Assembly: GCA_030626065.1 (NCBI GenBank)
Contig: DAOUPR010000004.1
Coordinates: 1-32,234 of the forward strand
DNA: 32,234 nucleotides
Source of the DNA: Clostridium sp.
GTDB lineage: Bacteria; Bacillota; Clostridia; Clostridiales; Clostridiaceae
Direction of reading: 5' to 3'
Part shown: positions 8,149 to 18,296 of the stretch, in pieces
Numbering within the stretch: position 1 is the stretch's first letter
How the letters are laid out: each line of letters begins with the position of its first letter
Notes under the pieces: model-generated
Told to the model about the DNA's origin: nothing
Database searches by the model: none
Seen by the model: only the letters and a program-made list of their open reading frames with translations
Translations under genes and position numbers: made by a program

Positions 8149-9798
8149 TTGGAAAATTCAATGTTTTGTTATCAATGTGAGCAGACAGTAGGAGGAAAAG
8201 GTTGTACTAAGGTTGGCGTTTGTGGTAAAGATGCAGAAGTAGCAGCACTTCAAGATTTATTAGTATATCAACTAAAAGGAATAGGATTTTGTGGCCAAAA
8301 GATACTTGATAGAGGAGATAAAATTGACGAGGAAATTTGTAAATTTGTTATTGATGGAAGTTTTGCAACTTTAACAAATGTAAATTTTGATCCTGAAAGA
8401 TTTGTAGAGTTTTTGAAAAAAGCAGACCAGATTAAAGAAGAATTAAAAAGTAAAGCTGGAAGTATGTCAGGAGAAGTGCCTTGTTGTGTGAATTATAGGC
8501 TCCCAACATCAAAAGAGCAAATGTTAAAAGATGCAGAAAAAGCTGGTATTATGTATGATCAAGAATTAGATGCAGATATTCGTTCTTTGAGAGAAACTCT
8601 TATTTACGGACTTAAGGGTATGGGAGCGTATGCACATCATGCTCATGTACTTGGAAAAGTTGATGAAGAAGTAAGCAATTTCTTTTATAAAGGATTTGCA
8701 GCTACACTAGATAATTCTTTGACAGTGGATGATTTATTTAATTTGTGTATGGAATTTGGTAAAGTTAATTTTAAATGTATGGGTCTATTAGATGGGGCTA
8801 ATACAGGGCTTTACGGTAATCCAACACCTACTGAAGTTTGTATTACAAAGAAAAAAGGTCCTTTTATAATTGTATCTGGGCATGATTTGAGAGATTTGAA
8901 AGAACTATTAATACAAACTGAAGGAAAAGGAATTAATATATATACACACTGTGAGATGCTTCCGGCTAATGGATATCCAGAACTTAATAAATATAAACAT
9001 TTAGTAGGGAACTTTGGTGGAGCTTGGCAAGAACAACAACGTGAATTTGATGGAGTTCCTGGATGTATATTGATGACAACTAATTGTCTTCAGAAACCAA
9101 GAGATTCTTATAAGGATAGAATTTATACTACAAGTATAGTTGGATGGCCAGATATTGCACATATTTGTGAAGAAAATGGTAAAAAGGATTTTACACCAAT
9201 TATAAACAAAGCATTAGAACTTGGTGGCTTTACTGAAGATGAACCTGAAAAGAAAATAACTGTAGGATTTGGTCATAATGCTGTGCTTAGCAATGCAGGC
9301 GAAATAGTAGATGCAGTAAAACAGGGAGCAATTAAACATTTCTTCTTAATTGGTGGCTGTGATGGAGCAAGACCAGGTAGAAATTATTATACTGAATTAA
9401 CAGAAAAAATACCAAAAGATTGCTTGATGTTAACTCTTGCTTGTGGCAAATATAGATTTAATAAATTAGAGCATGGTACTATAGGACCATTTCCAAGATT
9501 GTTAGATGTTGGTCAATGTAATGATGCATATTCTGCAGTGCAGATAGCATTAGCATTAGCGGATGCATTTAGTTGTGGAGTAAATGAATTGCCATTATCA
9601 ATGATATTATCTTGGTACGAACAAAAGGCAGTATGTATTTTGCTAACGTTATTATCATTGTATATAAAAAATATTTATTTAGGACCAACTTTACCAGCAT
9701 TTATTTCACCGAATGTATTGCAAGTTTTAATAGATAAATTTAATTTACAACCAATATCAACTCCAGAAGATGATATAAAAGCATGTCTTTCCAAATAA
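8149..9798 (+). CDS. hcp: Hydroxylamine reductase / hybrid-cluster protein
   Basis: MENSMFCYQCEQTVGGKGCTKVGVCG N-terminal Cys motif and full-length Hcp-like sequence. TTG start at 8149 sits correctly after aggagg at 8136-8141; the ORF-track ATG at 8113 has no RBS. Confidence 0.95.
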   Translation: MENSMFCYQCEQTVGGKGCTKVGVCGKDAEVAALQDLLVYQLKGIGFCGQKILDRGDKIDEEICKFVIDGSFATLTNVNFDPERFVEFLKKADQIKEELKSKAGSMSGEVPCCVNYRLPTSKEQMLKDAEKAGIMYDQELDADIRSLRETLIYGLKGMGAYAHHAHVLGKVDEEVSNFFYKGFAATLDNSLTVDDLFNLCMEFGKVNFKCMGLLDGANTGLYGNPTPTEVCITKKKGPFIIVSGHDLRDLKELLIQTEGKGINIYTHCEMLPANGYPELNKYKHLVGNFGGAWQEQQREFDGVPGCILMTTNCLQKPRDSYKDRIYTTSIVGWPDIAHICEENGKKDFTPIINKALELGGFTEDEPEKKITVGFGHNAVLSNAGEIVDAVKQGAIKHFFLIGGCDGARPGRNYYTELTEKIPKDCLMLTLACGKYRFNKLEHGTIGPFPRLLDVGQCNDAYSAVQIALALADAFSCGVNELPLSMILSWYEQKAVCILLTLLSLYIKNIYLGPTLPAFISPNVLQVLIDKFNLQPISTPEDDIKACLSK

Positions 9799-9820
9799 AA
9801 AAATATAGATTTATATTAAC

Positions 9821-9861
9821 AAGAAAAGAAATTGTGTCAGGCAATTTCTTTTCTTTTTTTG
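9821..9861 (+). terminator. Terminator after hcp
   Basis: aagaaaagaaattg/tgtcagg/caatttcttttctt followed by a T-run. Confidence 0.85.
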
Positions 9862-9964
9862 ATATAAAGGACAAATTCTCGTAACAGTTAAATTCAGCTT
9901 TCATAGAATAAAAGTAGGTAGCTATATATTTATTAACTAATTATAAAAAAGTGGGAGTGGTTTT

Positions 9965-10708
9965 GTGAAAGTAGTAATTCTTTGTGGAGGAAAAGGACTA
10001 AGAATGAGGGGGGGCAATGACGATATTCCTAAACCAATGGCATTGGTCAAGGACAAGCCTATTCTGTGGCATGTTATGAAATCTTATACTAAATTTGGAT
10101 TTAATGAGTTTGTACTTCCTCTTGGATATAAAGGTGAAAAGATTAAAGAATATTTTATTAATTATAAATGGAGAAATTCTAGTTTTACAACAGAATTTAA
10201 TAAAGAAACTATAGAATATCATAATGATATAGATATTAAAGATTGGAAAATTACTTTTGTGGATACTGGAGTAGAAACTATGACTGGCGGAAGAGTGAAA
10301 AGAATAGAAAAATATATTGATGGTGATATTTTTATGCTTACCTATGGAGACGGTTTATCTGATATTAATATTGGAGAGCTTGTCAAATTTCATAGAGAAA
10401 AAGGGAAAATAGCAACATTAACAGCTATAGAAAGGAAAAGTCAATACGGGATTCTTAATATAAAAAATGGTATAGTGGAATCTTTTGATGAAAAGACAAA
10501 ACTTGATGGATTAATAAATGGAGGATTTTTTGTTTTAGATAGAAAGATTTTTAATTATTTAGATGGTGATAGTTGTGTATTAGAAAAAGAACCATTGAGG
10601 CAGTTGGTAAAGGAGAGCGAACTTTCAGTATATGAACATAGGGGATACTGGAAGGCTATAGATACATTAAAAGATTTGAAAGTTGCGAATGAAACCTGGG
10701 AAAATTGA
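9965..10708 (+). CDS. rfbF: Glucose-1-phosphate cytidylyltransferase
   Basis: MKVVILCGGKGLRMRGGNDDIPKPMALVKDKPILWHVMKSY, nucleotidyltransferase of RfbF type; GTG start after gggagtgg. Confidence 0.9.
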   Translation: MKVVILCGGKGLRMRGGNDDIPKPMALVKDKPILWHVMKSYTKFGFNEFVLPLGYKGEKIKEYFINYKWRNSSFTTEFNKETIEYHNDIDIKDWKITFVDTGVETMTGGRVKRIEKYIDGDIFMLTYGDGLSDINIGELVKFHREKGKIATLTAIERKSQYGILNIKNGIVESFDEKTKLDGLINGGFFVLDRKIFNYLDGDSCVLEKEPLRQLVKESELSVYEHRGYWKAIDTLKDLKVANETWEN

Positions 10709-10724
10709 AAGGAGAGAAGAAGGA

Positions 10725-12977
10725 ATGAATACAAATTCACTAATAAATTTATTAAATGAAGTTTTGAATTATGTGCAAAGTGAAAATAGGACAGATTTAG
10801 TTAGATTGATGAATTCACTTGGAAATAACAATATAAGTATTCAAGACGTAATAGATCAGCTTTCAGAAGAATTAGAATATAAATTGGATAAGTCTAAAGA
10901 GTATGCTGAAAATTTTAATCAAGAGGAGTATTTATACAAAGATTCTATTAATAAGAAGCCTTTTAGAGACGATGAAGAATATGGTTATTATGCAGAAGCT
11001 GAATATGGAGAAGAAGACGATGAAAGAGAAATAATAGAAGCAAAATTTACTTCAATAGAAAAAGATAAAGCAGAATATAATTTTTGTACGCTTGCCGGTA
11101 AAGGATATTTAATTAAAATTATAACTTTTTATAGGTGTCTTTCTAGAAATACTAAAAATTTCAAGCTATGGATTTGTTGTATGGATGAAGTTATATATAG
11201 AGTTTTATCAAAACTGAACTTAAAAAATGCAGAGATTTATACGGTAGATAAATTGGAGACGCCACAATTACTGCAAGCTAAAAGAGAAAGAACAATGAGT
11301 GAATATTGTTGGACATTAAAAGCTCCAATGATGGAGTATCTTTTAGATAAATATAATTTAGAGAAGATTGTTTATTGTGATTCAGATATTTGTTTTTTCT
11401 CAAATGCTAAACAAATATATGATGAGTGGGGCGAAAAAAGTGTTTTCTTATGTCCACAAAGAGATAGAGAAAGTATTGAAGAAAAATATGGAACCTATCA
11501 AGCAGGGTTGATTGGATTTAAAAATGATAGTGAAGGTAGAGAAGCCTTAGAATGGTGGAAAAATAAATGTATAGAATGGTGCTTTAAAAGAGAAGATATT
11601 GAAAATGATAGATGGGCTGATCAGAAATATCTTGATAAAGTTCCAGAATTATTTAATAATCTCAAGATTACAGATAATTTAGGGATAAATGCAGCTCCTT
11701 GGAATTTGATATATAATAATGATTTTAATATTCAGAAGAAAAATAATTCTGTTTATATAGAAAAAAATAAATTGGTTGCATTTCATTTTGCATGTTTTTC
11801 TATTTTTAATAAGGATGAGTTTGACCTATGGAATTTAGGTAGGCTAGATATGAAATCAGTTATAAAAAAAGATATTTATGCAGTTTATATAAAAGAGTTA
11901 AGAAATACTATTGATATATTAAATAGAAAAATTACTCGTATTGACAAGCAGATTTATTCACAAAACAATAAGGATGAGGCAAAAAATTTTTATAAAGTTA
12001 ATAAAGTAAGAGAATATATGAATGACTATGATGATTACTATATTTTTTGTACACTTGCGTCAAAACAATATTTAGTTAAAGCTTTGACGTTATATAGATC
12101 TCTGAAAAAAAGAATGAATAATTTTCAATTATTTGTTTGTTGTATGGATAATACTGTTTATAAAATATTGAAAAGAATAAAAAGTAAAAATATTACAATC
12201 ATCAGATTACAAGAAATTGAAAAGCAAAATCCAGAATTATATAAGATTAAAAAAGAAAGAAATATTACTGAATATTGTTGGACATTAAAAGCGCCATTAA
12301 TAAAGTATGTTATAGATAATTATGGAATTCAATCAGTAGTTTATTTGGATTCAGATCAGTTTTTCTTCCAAAATCCTAAGCAAATATTTGAACAATGGAA
12401 AGATTTTTCAATATTAATGTGTACTCAAAGAGGTGATTTTGAGCTAGAGAGTGTACATGGTTATTATCAAGCGGGTCTTTTAGGTTTTCGAAGAGATAAT
12501 TATGGGTCTCCATGCTTAAAATGGTGGAAGGATAAATGTTTTGAATGGTGTTATGAAGAGTGGGATAAAGAAGAGAATAGATGGGGTGACCAAAAATATT
12601 TAGAGAAATTGCCTTATAAGTTTAAAAGTATAAAAGTTGTTAGAGATTTAGGCATTAATGCAGCGCCTTGGAATGTTGTTTTTAATAATGATTTTAAAGT
12701 AACGAAGAAAAATGGTGAAGTTTATATAGAAGACAAAAAGTTAATTGTATATCATTTTGGAAGTTTATTAATATATAAAAATGGACAATTTGATTTATGG
12801 AAGTTAGGGCCATTAGATTTTAAAGAAGAAGTAATTGAAAATATATACAAACCATATTTAAAAGAAATAAATAAGACTATTGATATTTTGGTTAAAAACG
12901 GCATTAACATTAATGATATTGTAAGTAACAAGGAGAATCCACAAAATTTATTTAAGCTAAATTCAAGGTGGAGATAA
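10725..12977 (+). CDS. Putative glycosyltransferase with two tandem homologous domains
   Basis: Two ~280-aa repeats each with FCTLA.K.YL, EYCWTLKAP, a DxD motif (YCDSDICFF / YLDSDQFFF), QAGL.GF, DQKYL and LGINAAPWN. ATG 10725 preceded by aaggag/gaagga. Confidence 0.7.
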   Translation: MNTNSLINLLNEVLNYVQSENRTDLVRLMNSLGNNNISIQDVIDQLSEELEYKLDKSKEYAENFNQEEYLYKDSINKKPFRDDEEYGYYAEAEYGEEDDEREIIEAKFTSIEKDKAEYNFCTLAGKGYLIKIITFYRCLSRNTKNFKLWICCMDEVIYRVLSKLNLKNAEIYTVDKLETPQLLQAKRERTMSEYCWTLKAPMMEYLLDKYNLEKIVYCDSDICFFSNAKQIYDEWGEKSVFLCPQRDRESIEEKYGTYQAGLIGFKNDSEGREALEWWKNKCIEWCFKREDIENDRWADQKYLDKVPELFNNLKITDNLGINAAPWNLIYNNDFNIQKKNNSVYIEKNKLVAFHFACFSIFNKDEFDLWNLGRLDMKSVIKKDIYAVYIKELRNTIDILNRKITRIDKQIYSQNNKDEAKNFYKVNKVREYMNDYDDYYIFCTLASKQYLVKALTLYRSLKKRMNNFQLFVCCMDNTVYKILKRIKSKNITIIRLQEIEKQNPELYKIKKERNITEYCWTLKAPLIKYVIDNYGIQSVVYLDSDQFFFQNPKQIFEQWKDFSILMCTQRGDFELESVHGYYQAGLLGFRRDNYGSPCLKWWKDKCFEWCYEEWDKEENRWGDQKYLEKLPYKFKSIKVVRDLGINAAPWNVVFNNDFKVTKKNGEVYIEDKKLIVYHFGSLLIYKNGQFDLWKLGPLDFKEEVIENIYKPYLKEINKTIDILVKNGININDIVSNKENPQNLFKLNSRWR

Positions 12978-12978
12978 T

Positions 12979-13935
12979 ATGAAATTTAAAGAGGTATTTT
13001 TCAAAAACAAAAGGGTTTTCATTACGGGTGGTGGAGGATTTATTGGTTCTCATCTTGTAAGAAGACTATTAAGTATAGGAGCTAGAGTATCTATCCTAGT
13101 AAGAGAAAATTCTGATTTATGGAAAATTAGAGATGTGGAAAAAGATTTGGAAATATTTCATTGTGATATACAAGATAAAAATATGGTAGAGAAAATTATT
13201 AAATCAATAAAACCTGATATTGTATATCATTTAGCCGCTTATGGAGTCAATTCGAAAAAAAATGATTATTATAAAGCATTGAATATAAATGTAAATGGAG
13301 CGGTGAATGTTATTAAACCTCTTATTTATACGGGGTGTGAAAAAGTTATATATATTGGAAGTAGCTCAGAGTATGGTGCAAGTAAAGATCCAAGAGATGA
13401 AAAAAATGCACTTTATCCATTAAATATTTATGGAAGTACAAAGGCAGCAGGAACAATAGTGATGCATCAAATTGCGAGAGAAAATGATATTGGAATTATT
13501 ACCATAAGACCTTTTGGTCTTTTCGGAGAAAGAGAAGAGCAGCACAAAATATTTTCATATATCATTGGTAGTATTTTAAAAGGTAAGGAAGTTAAACTTA
13601 CTGCATGTGAACAATTTAGAGACTATTTATATGTAGAAAACCTTGTTGATGCTATGATATTAGCAGCAGAAAGTGATGTTAAAAATGAGATTTTTAATAT
13701 AGGAACTGGGAAGGTTAAAAAGTTGAAGTATTATGTTGAAAAAATATTCGAGATTATTGGAACTAATCAAAAACCATTATATGGTCAATTGGGTAGTAGA
13801 ATTAATGATATGTGGTGTCCAGAACCGGATGTAAATAAAATCAAAACTGTGCTTGAATGGGAACAGAGAGTATCTTTAGATGAAGGCCTTAAACTTACTA
13901 TACAATGGTTTCAAAAGAATATTGGCAACTATTGA
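12979..13935 (+). CDS. NAD(P)-dependent epimerase/dehydratase (extended SDR)
   Basis: VFITGGGGFIGSHLVRRLL Rossmann motif; YGSTKAAG catalytic YxxxK. Confidence 0.9.
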   Translation: MKFKEVFFKNKRVFITGGGGFIGSHLVRRLLSIGARVSILVRENSDLWKIRDVEKDLEIFHCDIQDKNMVEKIIKSIKPDIVYHLAAYGVNSKKNDYYKALNINVNGAVNVIKPLIYTGCEKVIYIGSSSEYGASKDPRDEKNALYPLNIYGSTKAAGTIVMHQIARENDIGIITIRPFGLFGEREEQHKIFSYIIGSILKGKEVKLTACEQFRDYLYVENLVDAMILAAESDVKNEIFNIGTGKVKKLKYYVEKIFEIIGTNQKPLYGQLGSRINDMWCPEPDVNKIKTVLEWEQRVSLDEGLKLTIQWFQKNIGNY

Positions 13936-13959
13936 TAGCTACTAGAAGAGGTGATATTT

Positions 13960-15030
13960 ATGGAAGAAAATTTATTGAAAGTATTTAAAAACAAGAATGT
14001 TTTAGTTACAGGTCATACTGGATTTAAAGGATCATGGTTAGTTATTTGGTTACTGAAGCTAGGGGCTAACGTTATTGGATATTCGCTTGATCCTAAAACC
14101 GAAAAAGATAATTATGTTCTATCTAAGCTAGAAGATAAAATAATTGATGTAAGAGGAGATATTAGAGATTTTGATAAGTTGAATGAAGTTTTTGAAAAGT
14201 ATAAACCTGAAATAGTTTTTCATTTAGCGGCACAGCCACTTGTTAGATACTCTTATAGATATCCAAGGGATACGTATGATGTAAATGTAATAGGTGCTGT
14301 TAATATTTTGGAATGTATAAGAAAGTATAAAGAAACTAAGGTTGGTGTAATAATTACAAGTGATAAATGTTATAAAAATAATGAGTGGGTTTGGGGATAT
14401 AGAGAAGAGGACAGATTAGGTGGGTATGATCCTTATAGTTGTAGCAAGAGTTGTGTTGAACTTTTAGTTGCATCTTATAAAGATTCTTTTTTTACCGAGG
14501 ACAATTATTTATCAAATGGTAAAGTGATTGCTTCCGCTAGAGCAGGAAATGTAATCGGTGGAGGAGATTGGTCAGAAGATAGATTAATACCAGACTGCAT
14601 AAGAGCACTAGAAGAGAAAAATGATATTGTTATAAGGAGTCCAAATGCTATAAGGCCATGGCAACACGTACTTGAACCACTCAGTGGATATTTGATGCTT
14701 GCGGCAAAAATGTATTTAGAAGGGCTGGAATATACAGGAGCATGGAATTTTGGTCCGGAATATAAAAATATTGTTAATGTATCTCAATTAGTTGAGAGAA
14801 TAGTAAATGTGTGGGGAGAAGGAGTAATTAAATTAATTAATACAAAAAAAGATCTTCACGAAGCTAAATTGTTAAGTTTGGATATTAATAAAGCAAAATA
14901 TTATTTAGAATGGTTTCCTAAATGGGATATTGACATGACTATAAATAAGACTATAGAATGGTATAAAATTTATTCTGAGATAGATGTTTTTAATCTTTGC
15001 CAAAAGCAAATAGATGAATATACACTGTAG
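13960..15030 (+). CDS. rfbG: CDP-glucose 4,6-dehydratase
   Basis: VLVTGHTGFKGSWLVIWLLKLGANVIGYSL; YDPYSCSKSCVELL; RAGNVIGGGDWSEDRLIPD; RPWQHVLEPLSGYL. RBS agaggtg fits ATG 13960. Confidence 0.93.
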   Translation: MEENLLKVFKNKNVLVTGHTGFKGSWLVIWLLKLGANVIGYSLDPKTEKDNYVLSKLEDKIIDVRGDIRDFDKLNEVFEKYKPEIVFHLAAQPLVRYSYRYPRDTYDVNVIGAVNILECIRKYKETKVGVIITSDKCYKNNEWVWGYREEDRLGGYDPYSCSKSCVELLVASYKDSFFTEDNYLSNGKVIASARAGNVIGGGDWSEDRLIPDCIRALEEKNDIVIRSPNAIRPWQHVLEPLSGYLMLAAKMYLEGLEYTGAWNFGPEYKNIVNVSQLVERIVNVWGEGVIKLINTKKDLHEAKLLSLDINKAKYYLEWFPKWDIDMTINKTIEWYKIYSEIDVFNLCQKQIDEYTL

Positions 15031-15038
15031 TTAATAAG

Positions 15039-15084
15039 AAAACACTCCCATATTGAAGTGAAATTCTAAAAGGGGGTGTTTTGG
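15039..15084 (+). terminator. Probable terminator hairpin after rfbG
   Basis: aaaacactccc ... gggggtgtttt stem. Confidence 0.5.
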
Positions 15085-15199
15085 TGTTATATATCATAAA
15101 TAAGTTCATATTTATTGTCGATTTATGTTTAAAATATTGATATAATTTATTTTATTAAGGAAGTGGATTTAATAAATAATTAAGTGAGGAGTATCATAG

Positions 15200-16813
15200 A
15201 TGAATAATGGATTTATAAATAATAAAAAAAGTAGGGTTAATTTTGTTAAATATTTTAGTATTATATTTATGTTTATATTAGCTATATTTTTAATGATACT
15301 ATATTTATCTAAAGTGGCAGAAATTAAAGCTAAAAAATTAGATTTAGAAAATAAAGAATTATATAATGTTGAGGGAAGAGAAAGGACAATATACTACGAT
15401 TTGAGTGAAGTTTTTTCTGACCTTGAGTATGTTAAAAATTTTGTGTCAAAATATGTAACAGGTCAATACTCATATGGGTATATAGCAGAGAATCTTATAA
15501 TGTATTCAGATAACAAAATGAAATATGATCAGATTAGGTATATAGATAAAGAAGGTATGGAATGGGTTAGGATTAATTATGATGAAGACAATTCTGAACT
15601 GGTGGACAAGAAAGAACTTCAAAACAAAAGGGACAGATATTATTTCTACGAGACGGCATCTCTTCTAAATGGACAGATTTTTGTGTCTAAATTTGATTTG
15701 AATATTGAAAATGGAATGATTGAAGAACCTGTGAAACCGATGATTAGATTTTCAACTCCAATTTATAACAAAGATGAATTTATGGGTATAGTTATAATGA
15801 ACTATTCAGCGCAAAACTTAATAGAAGAGTTTAATAATTATGAAGATGAAGGAAGTGGAAATACAAGTCTTCTTAATAGTGATTCATATTGGATAATTTC
15901 ACAGGATTCTGAACTGCAATGGGGCTTTATGTATGAAGATAAAAAGGATACTAATTTTAAAGAAAAATTTGAGAATGAATGGAATAGAATAAGTAAGGAA
16001 GAAAAAGGACAATTCTATACAGAAAACGGTTTATTTACGTTTGATAAAGTAGATAAACTTTTGAGTATTGACAATAAAAGATTTAAAAGTAATATAAATT
16101 TGTATGATGATTCATGGGTTATTTTATCTTATATAGACACTAATAATGAAGAGTTTATGTGGATAAAGAAGCCTATACATAGATTACTTATAGAAGATTT
16201 ATTAGAAAATTATTATTTATTAATATTAGTATTTATGGTGTCTTTGATAGTAACTAGTTTATATAGCATGAATAAAGAATATAAAGAAGAAGTAGAGTAT
16301 TTTGCTAAATATGATGCTATGACAAATACACTTAATAGACGATCAGGATTAGAAATGTTAAATATAGAAGTAAAGAGGTCAATTGCTAATAATGAAAATC
16401 TCAGTATTTGTTTTATTGATATAAATGGATTGAAGGTTGTAAATGATACTTTTGGACATGAAGCAGGGGATGATTTGATTACCACTGTTGCAGATATAAT
16501 AAAGAAGAACATAAGAAAACGTGATGTTTTGATTAGACTAGGTGGAGATGAATTTTTAATAGTATTTCCTGCATTAAAAGGGAAAGCTGCAGAAGAAATT
16601 TGGGAAAGAATAAGATTAGAATTGACTAAACTTAATGAAGAGGATATTAAAAAATTCAAGATAAGTATTAGTCATGGGATTTCAGAATATTTGCCATGTA
16701 AAATGGACCCTATTGATTCTATTATAAATCTTGCAGATGAGAGAATGTATGAGGAAAAGAAGATAATAAAACAAAATATAGAAGAATTTAATAGGTATAT
16801 AATTAAAAAATAA
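15200..16813 (+). CDS. Membrane-anchored diguanylate cyclase (GGDEF) with extracytoplasmic sensor region
   Basis: N-terminal TM, ~280-aa extracytoplasmic domain, second TM, GGDEF domain (RLGGDEFLIVF) with RxxD (RKRD) five residues upstream. Confidence 0.92.
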   Translation: MNNGFINNKKSRVNFVKYFSIIFMFILAIFLMILYLSKVAEIKAKKLDLENKELYNVEGRERTIYYDLSEVFSDLEYVKNFVSKYVTGQYSYGYIAENLIMYSDNKMKYDQIRYIDKEGMEWVRINYDEDNSELVDKKELQNKRDRYYFYETASLLNGQIFVSKFDLNIENGMIEEPVKPMIRFSTPIYNKDEFMGIVIMNYSAQNLIEEFNNYEDEGSGNTSLLNSDSYWIISQDSELQWGFMYEDKKDTNFKEKFENEWNRISKEEKGQFYTENGLFTFDKVDKLLSIDNKRFKSNINLYDDSWVILSYIDTNNEEFMWIKKPIHRLLIEDLLENYYLLILVFMVSLIVTSLYSMNKEYKEEVEYFAKYDAMTNTLNRRSGLEMLNIEVKRSIANNENLSICFIDINGLKVVNDTFGHEAGDDLITTVADIIKKNIRKRDVLIRLGGDEFLIVFPALKGKAAEEIWERIRLELTKLNEEDIKKFKISISHGISEYLPCKMDPIDSIINLADERMYEEKKIIKQNIEEFNRYIIKK

Positions 16814-16843
16814 TTATCTCATAGGGTGGTAAAATAATAAAAT

Positions 16844-16887
16844 AAATCTTACTAATAAAAATTTAGTAGGATTTTTCTTTTTTTTTG
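16844..16887 (+). terminator. Terminator after GGDEF gene
   Basis: aaatcttactaa/taaaaat/ttagtaggattt followed by a T-run. Confidence 0.8.
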
Positions 16888-17018
16888 TTCATAGAAAGAG
16901 GTTCTAAAAATTTCACCATAAAACAAAGTATGAATGACATCATATGTATATCTTTAATATTTAGGTAATATTTGATATGATTGATTTAATAATTGGAGAT
17001 ATTAAAAGGGGTGGGGTT

Positions 17019-18275
17019 ATGGATTTTTCAATTGGTTTTGGTAAAGGGGTTATGAAATTTAATATTAATGACAATAATGTTCAGCAAGTTTTGAGTCCTA
17101 ATAAAGTTTTAGTTGATTTAAAAGGGGAAGAAGAGGTTAAGAGAGCTTTAAAAGCACCAATAAATTCAGAAAGGCTTAAAGATATTGTAGCTAAAGAAGA
17201 AGATATAGTAATTATCACAAGTGATATTACTAGACCTATGCCTAGTAGAAAAGTACTTCCCGCAGTTATTGAAGAATTGAATAATGGAGGAGTACCAGAT
17301 AATAATATAACTATTATTTTTGCCCTTGGTAGCCATAGAAAGCATACAGAAGAAGAAAAAAAATATCTTGTAGGAGAAGAAATATATAATAGAATTAATT
17401 GTATTGATAGCGATGATAAGAATTATGTATGTTTAGGTGAAACGAGAAATGGTACACCAGTAGAAATATTTAAGCCTGTTGTAGATGGAAATCGAGTTGT
17501 ACTTCTTGGAAATATCGAGTATCATTATTTTGCTGGTTATAGTGGCGGATTGAAAGCGATAATGCCTGGAGTATCAACTAAGTCAGCAATACAAGCAAAT
17601 CATAAAAGAATGGTTGAAGAAGAAGCTAAAACAGGGAATATAGATACTAATCCCGTGAGACAGGATATTGAAGAAGCGGCGGAACTGGTAAACGTTGATT
17701 ATATAGTAAATGTTGTTTTAGATGAAAAGAAAGAAATTGTAAAAGCTGTATGCGGTCATCCTATAGATGCACATAGAGAAGGTTGTAAATTTTTAGATGC
17801 TTTATATAAAGTTCAAATAGATAAAAAGGCAGATATAGTTATAACCTCACCAGGGGGATATCCTAAAGATTTAAATCTTTATCAAGCTCAAAAGGCGTTA
17901 GATAATGCGAAACATGCCGTTAAAGAAAATGGCATAATAATTTTTGTGGCATCTTGTATAGAAGAATTTGGATCAAGTATATTTGAAGAATGGCTTTTAG
18001 AGGCAAAAAAAAGTGAAGAATTAGTTACTAGGATTCGTAAAGAATTTAAACTTGGGGGGCATAAAGCAGCTGCAATTGCTATGGTTCTTGAAAAATCTAA
18101 GATATATTTTGTTTCAGAAATGAAAGATAGTACAGTAAATAATATTTTTATGGAACCATATGGAGATGTTCAAAAAGCTTTAGATCAAGCTTTTATAGAA
18201 TTAGGCGAAGAGGCAAAAGTAGTAGTGATGCCTTATGGTGGTTCTACTTTACCTGTAGTTATTAATAAAAGTTAA
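17019..18275 (+). CDS. larA: LarA-like protein (nickel-dependent lactate racemase family, DUF2088-type)
   Basis: TSDITRPMPSRKVLP, GSHRKHTEEE, YFAGYSGGLKAIMPGVS, GGYPKDLNLYQAQKA. RBS aaaggggtgg fits ATG 17019. Exact substrate not determinable. Confidence 0.8.
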   Translation: MDFSIGFGKGVMKFNINDNNVQQVLSPNKVLVDLKGEEEVKRALKAPINSERLKDIVAKEEDIVIITSDITRPMPSRKVLPAVIEELNNGGVPDNNITIIFALGSHRKHTEEEKKYLVGEEIYNRINCIDSDDKNYVCLGETRNGTPVEIFKPVVDGNRVVLLGNIEYHYFAGYSGGLKAIMPGVSTKSAIQANHKRMVEEEAKTGNIDTNPVRQDIEEAAELVNVDYIVNVVLDEKKEIVKAVCGHPIDAHREGCKFLDALYKVQIDKKADIVITSPGGYPKDLNLYQAQKALDNAKHAVKENGIIIFVASCIEEFGSSIFEEWLLEAKKSEELVTRIRKEFKLGGHKAAAIAMVLEKSKIYFVSEMKDSTVNNIFMEPYGDVQKALDQAFIELGEEAKVVVMPYGGSTLPVVINKS

Positions 18276-18296
18276 GCTAATAGTTTTTATTTATAA

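Noticed and set aside
16213-16659. Minus-strand 148-aa ORF opposite the GGDEF domain
   Set aside because: Antisense to a well-supported GGDEF domain.
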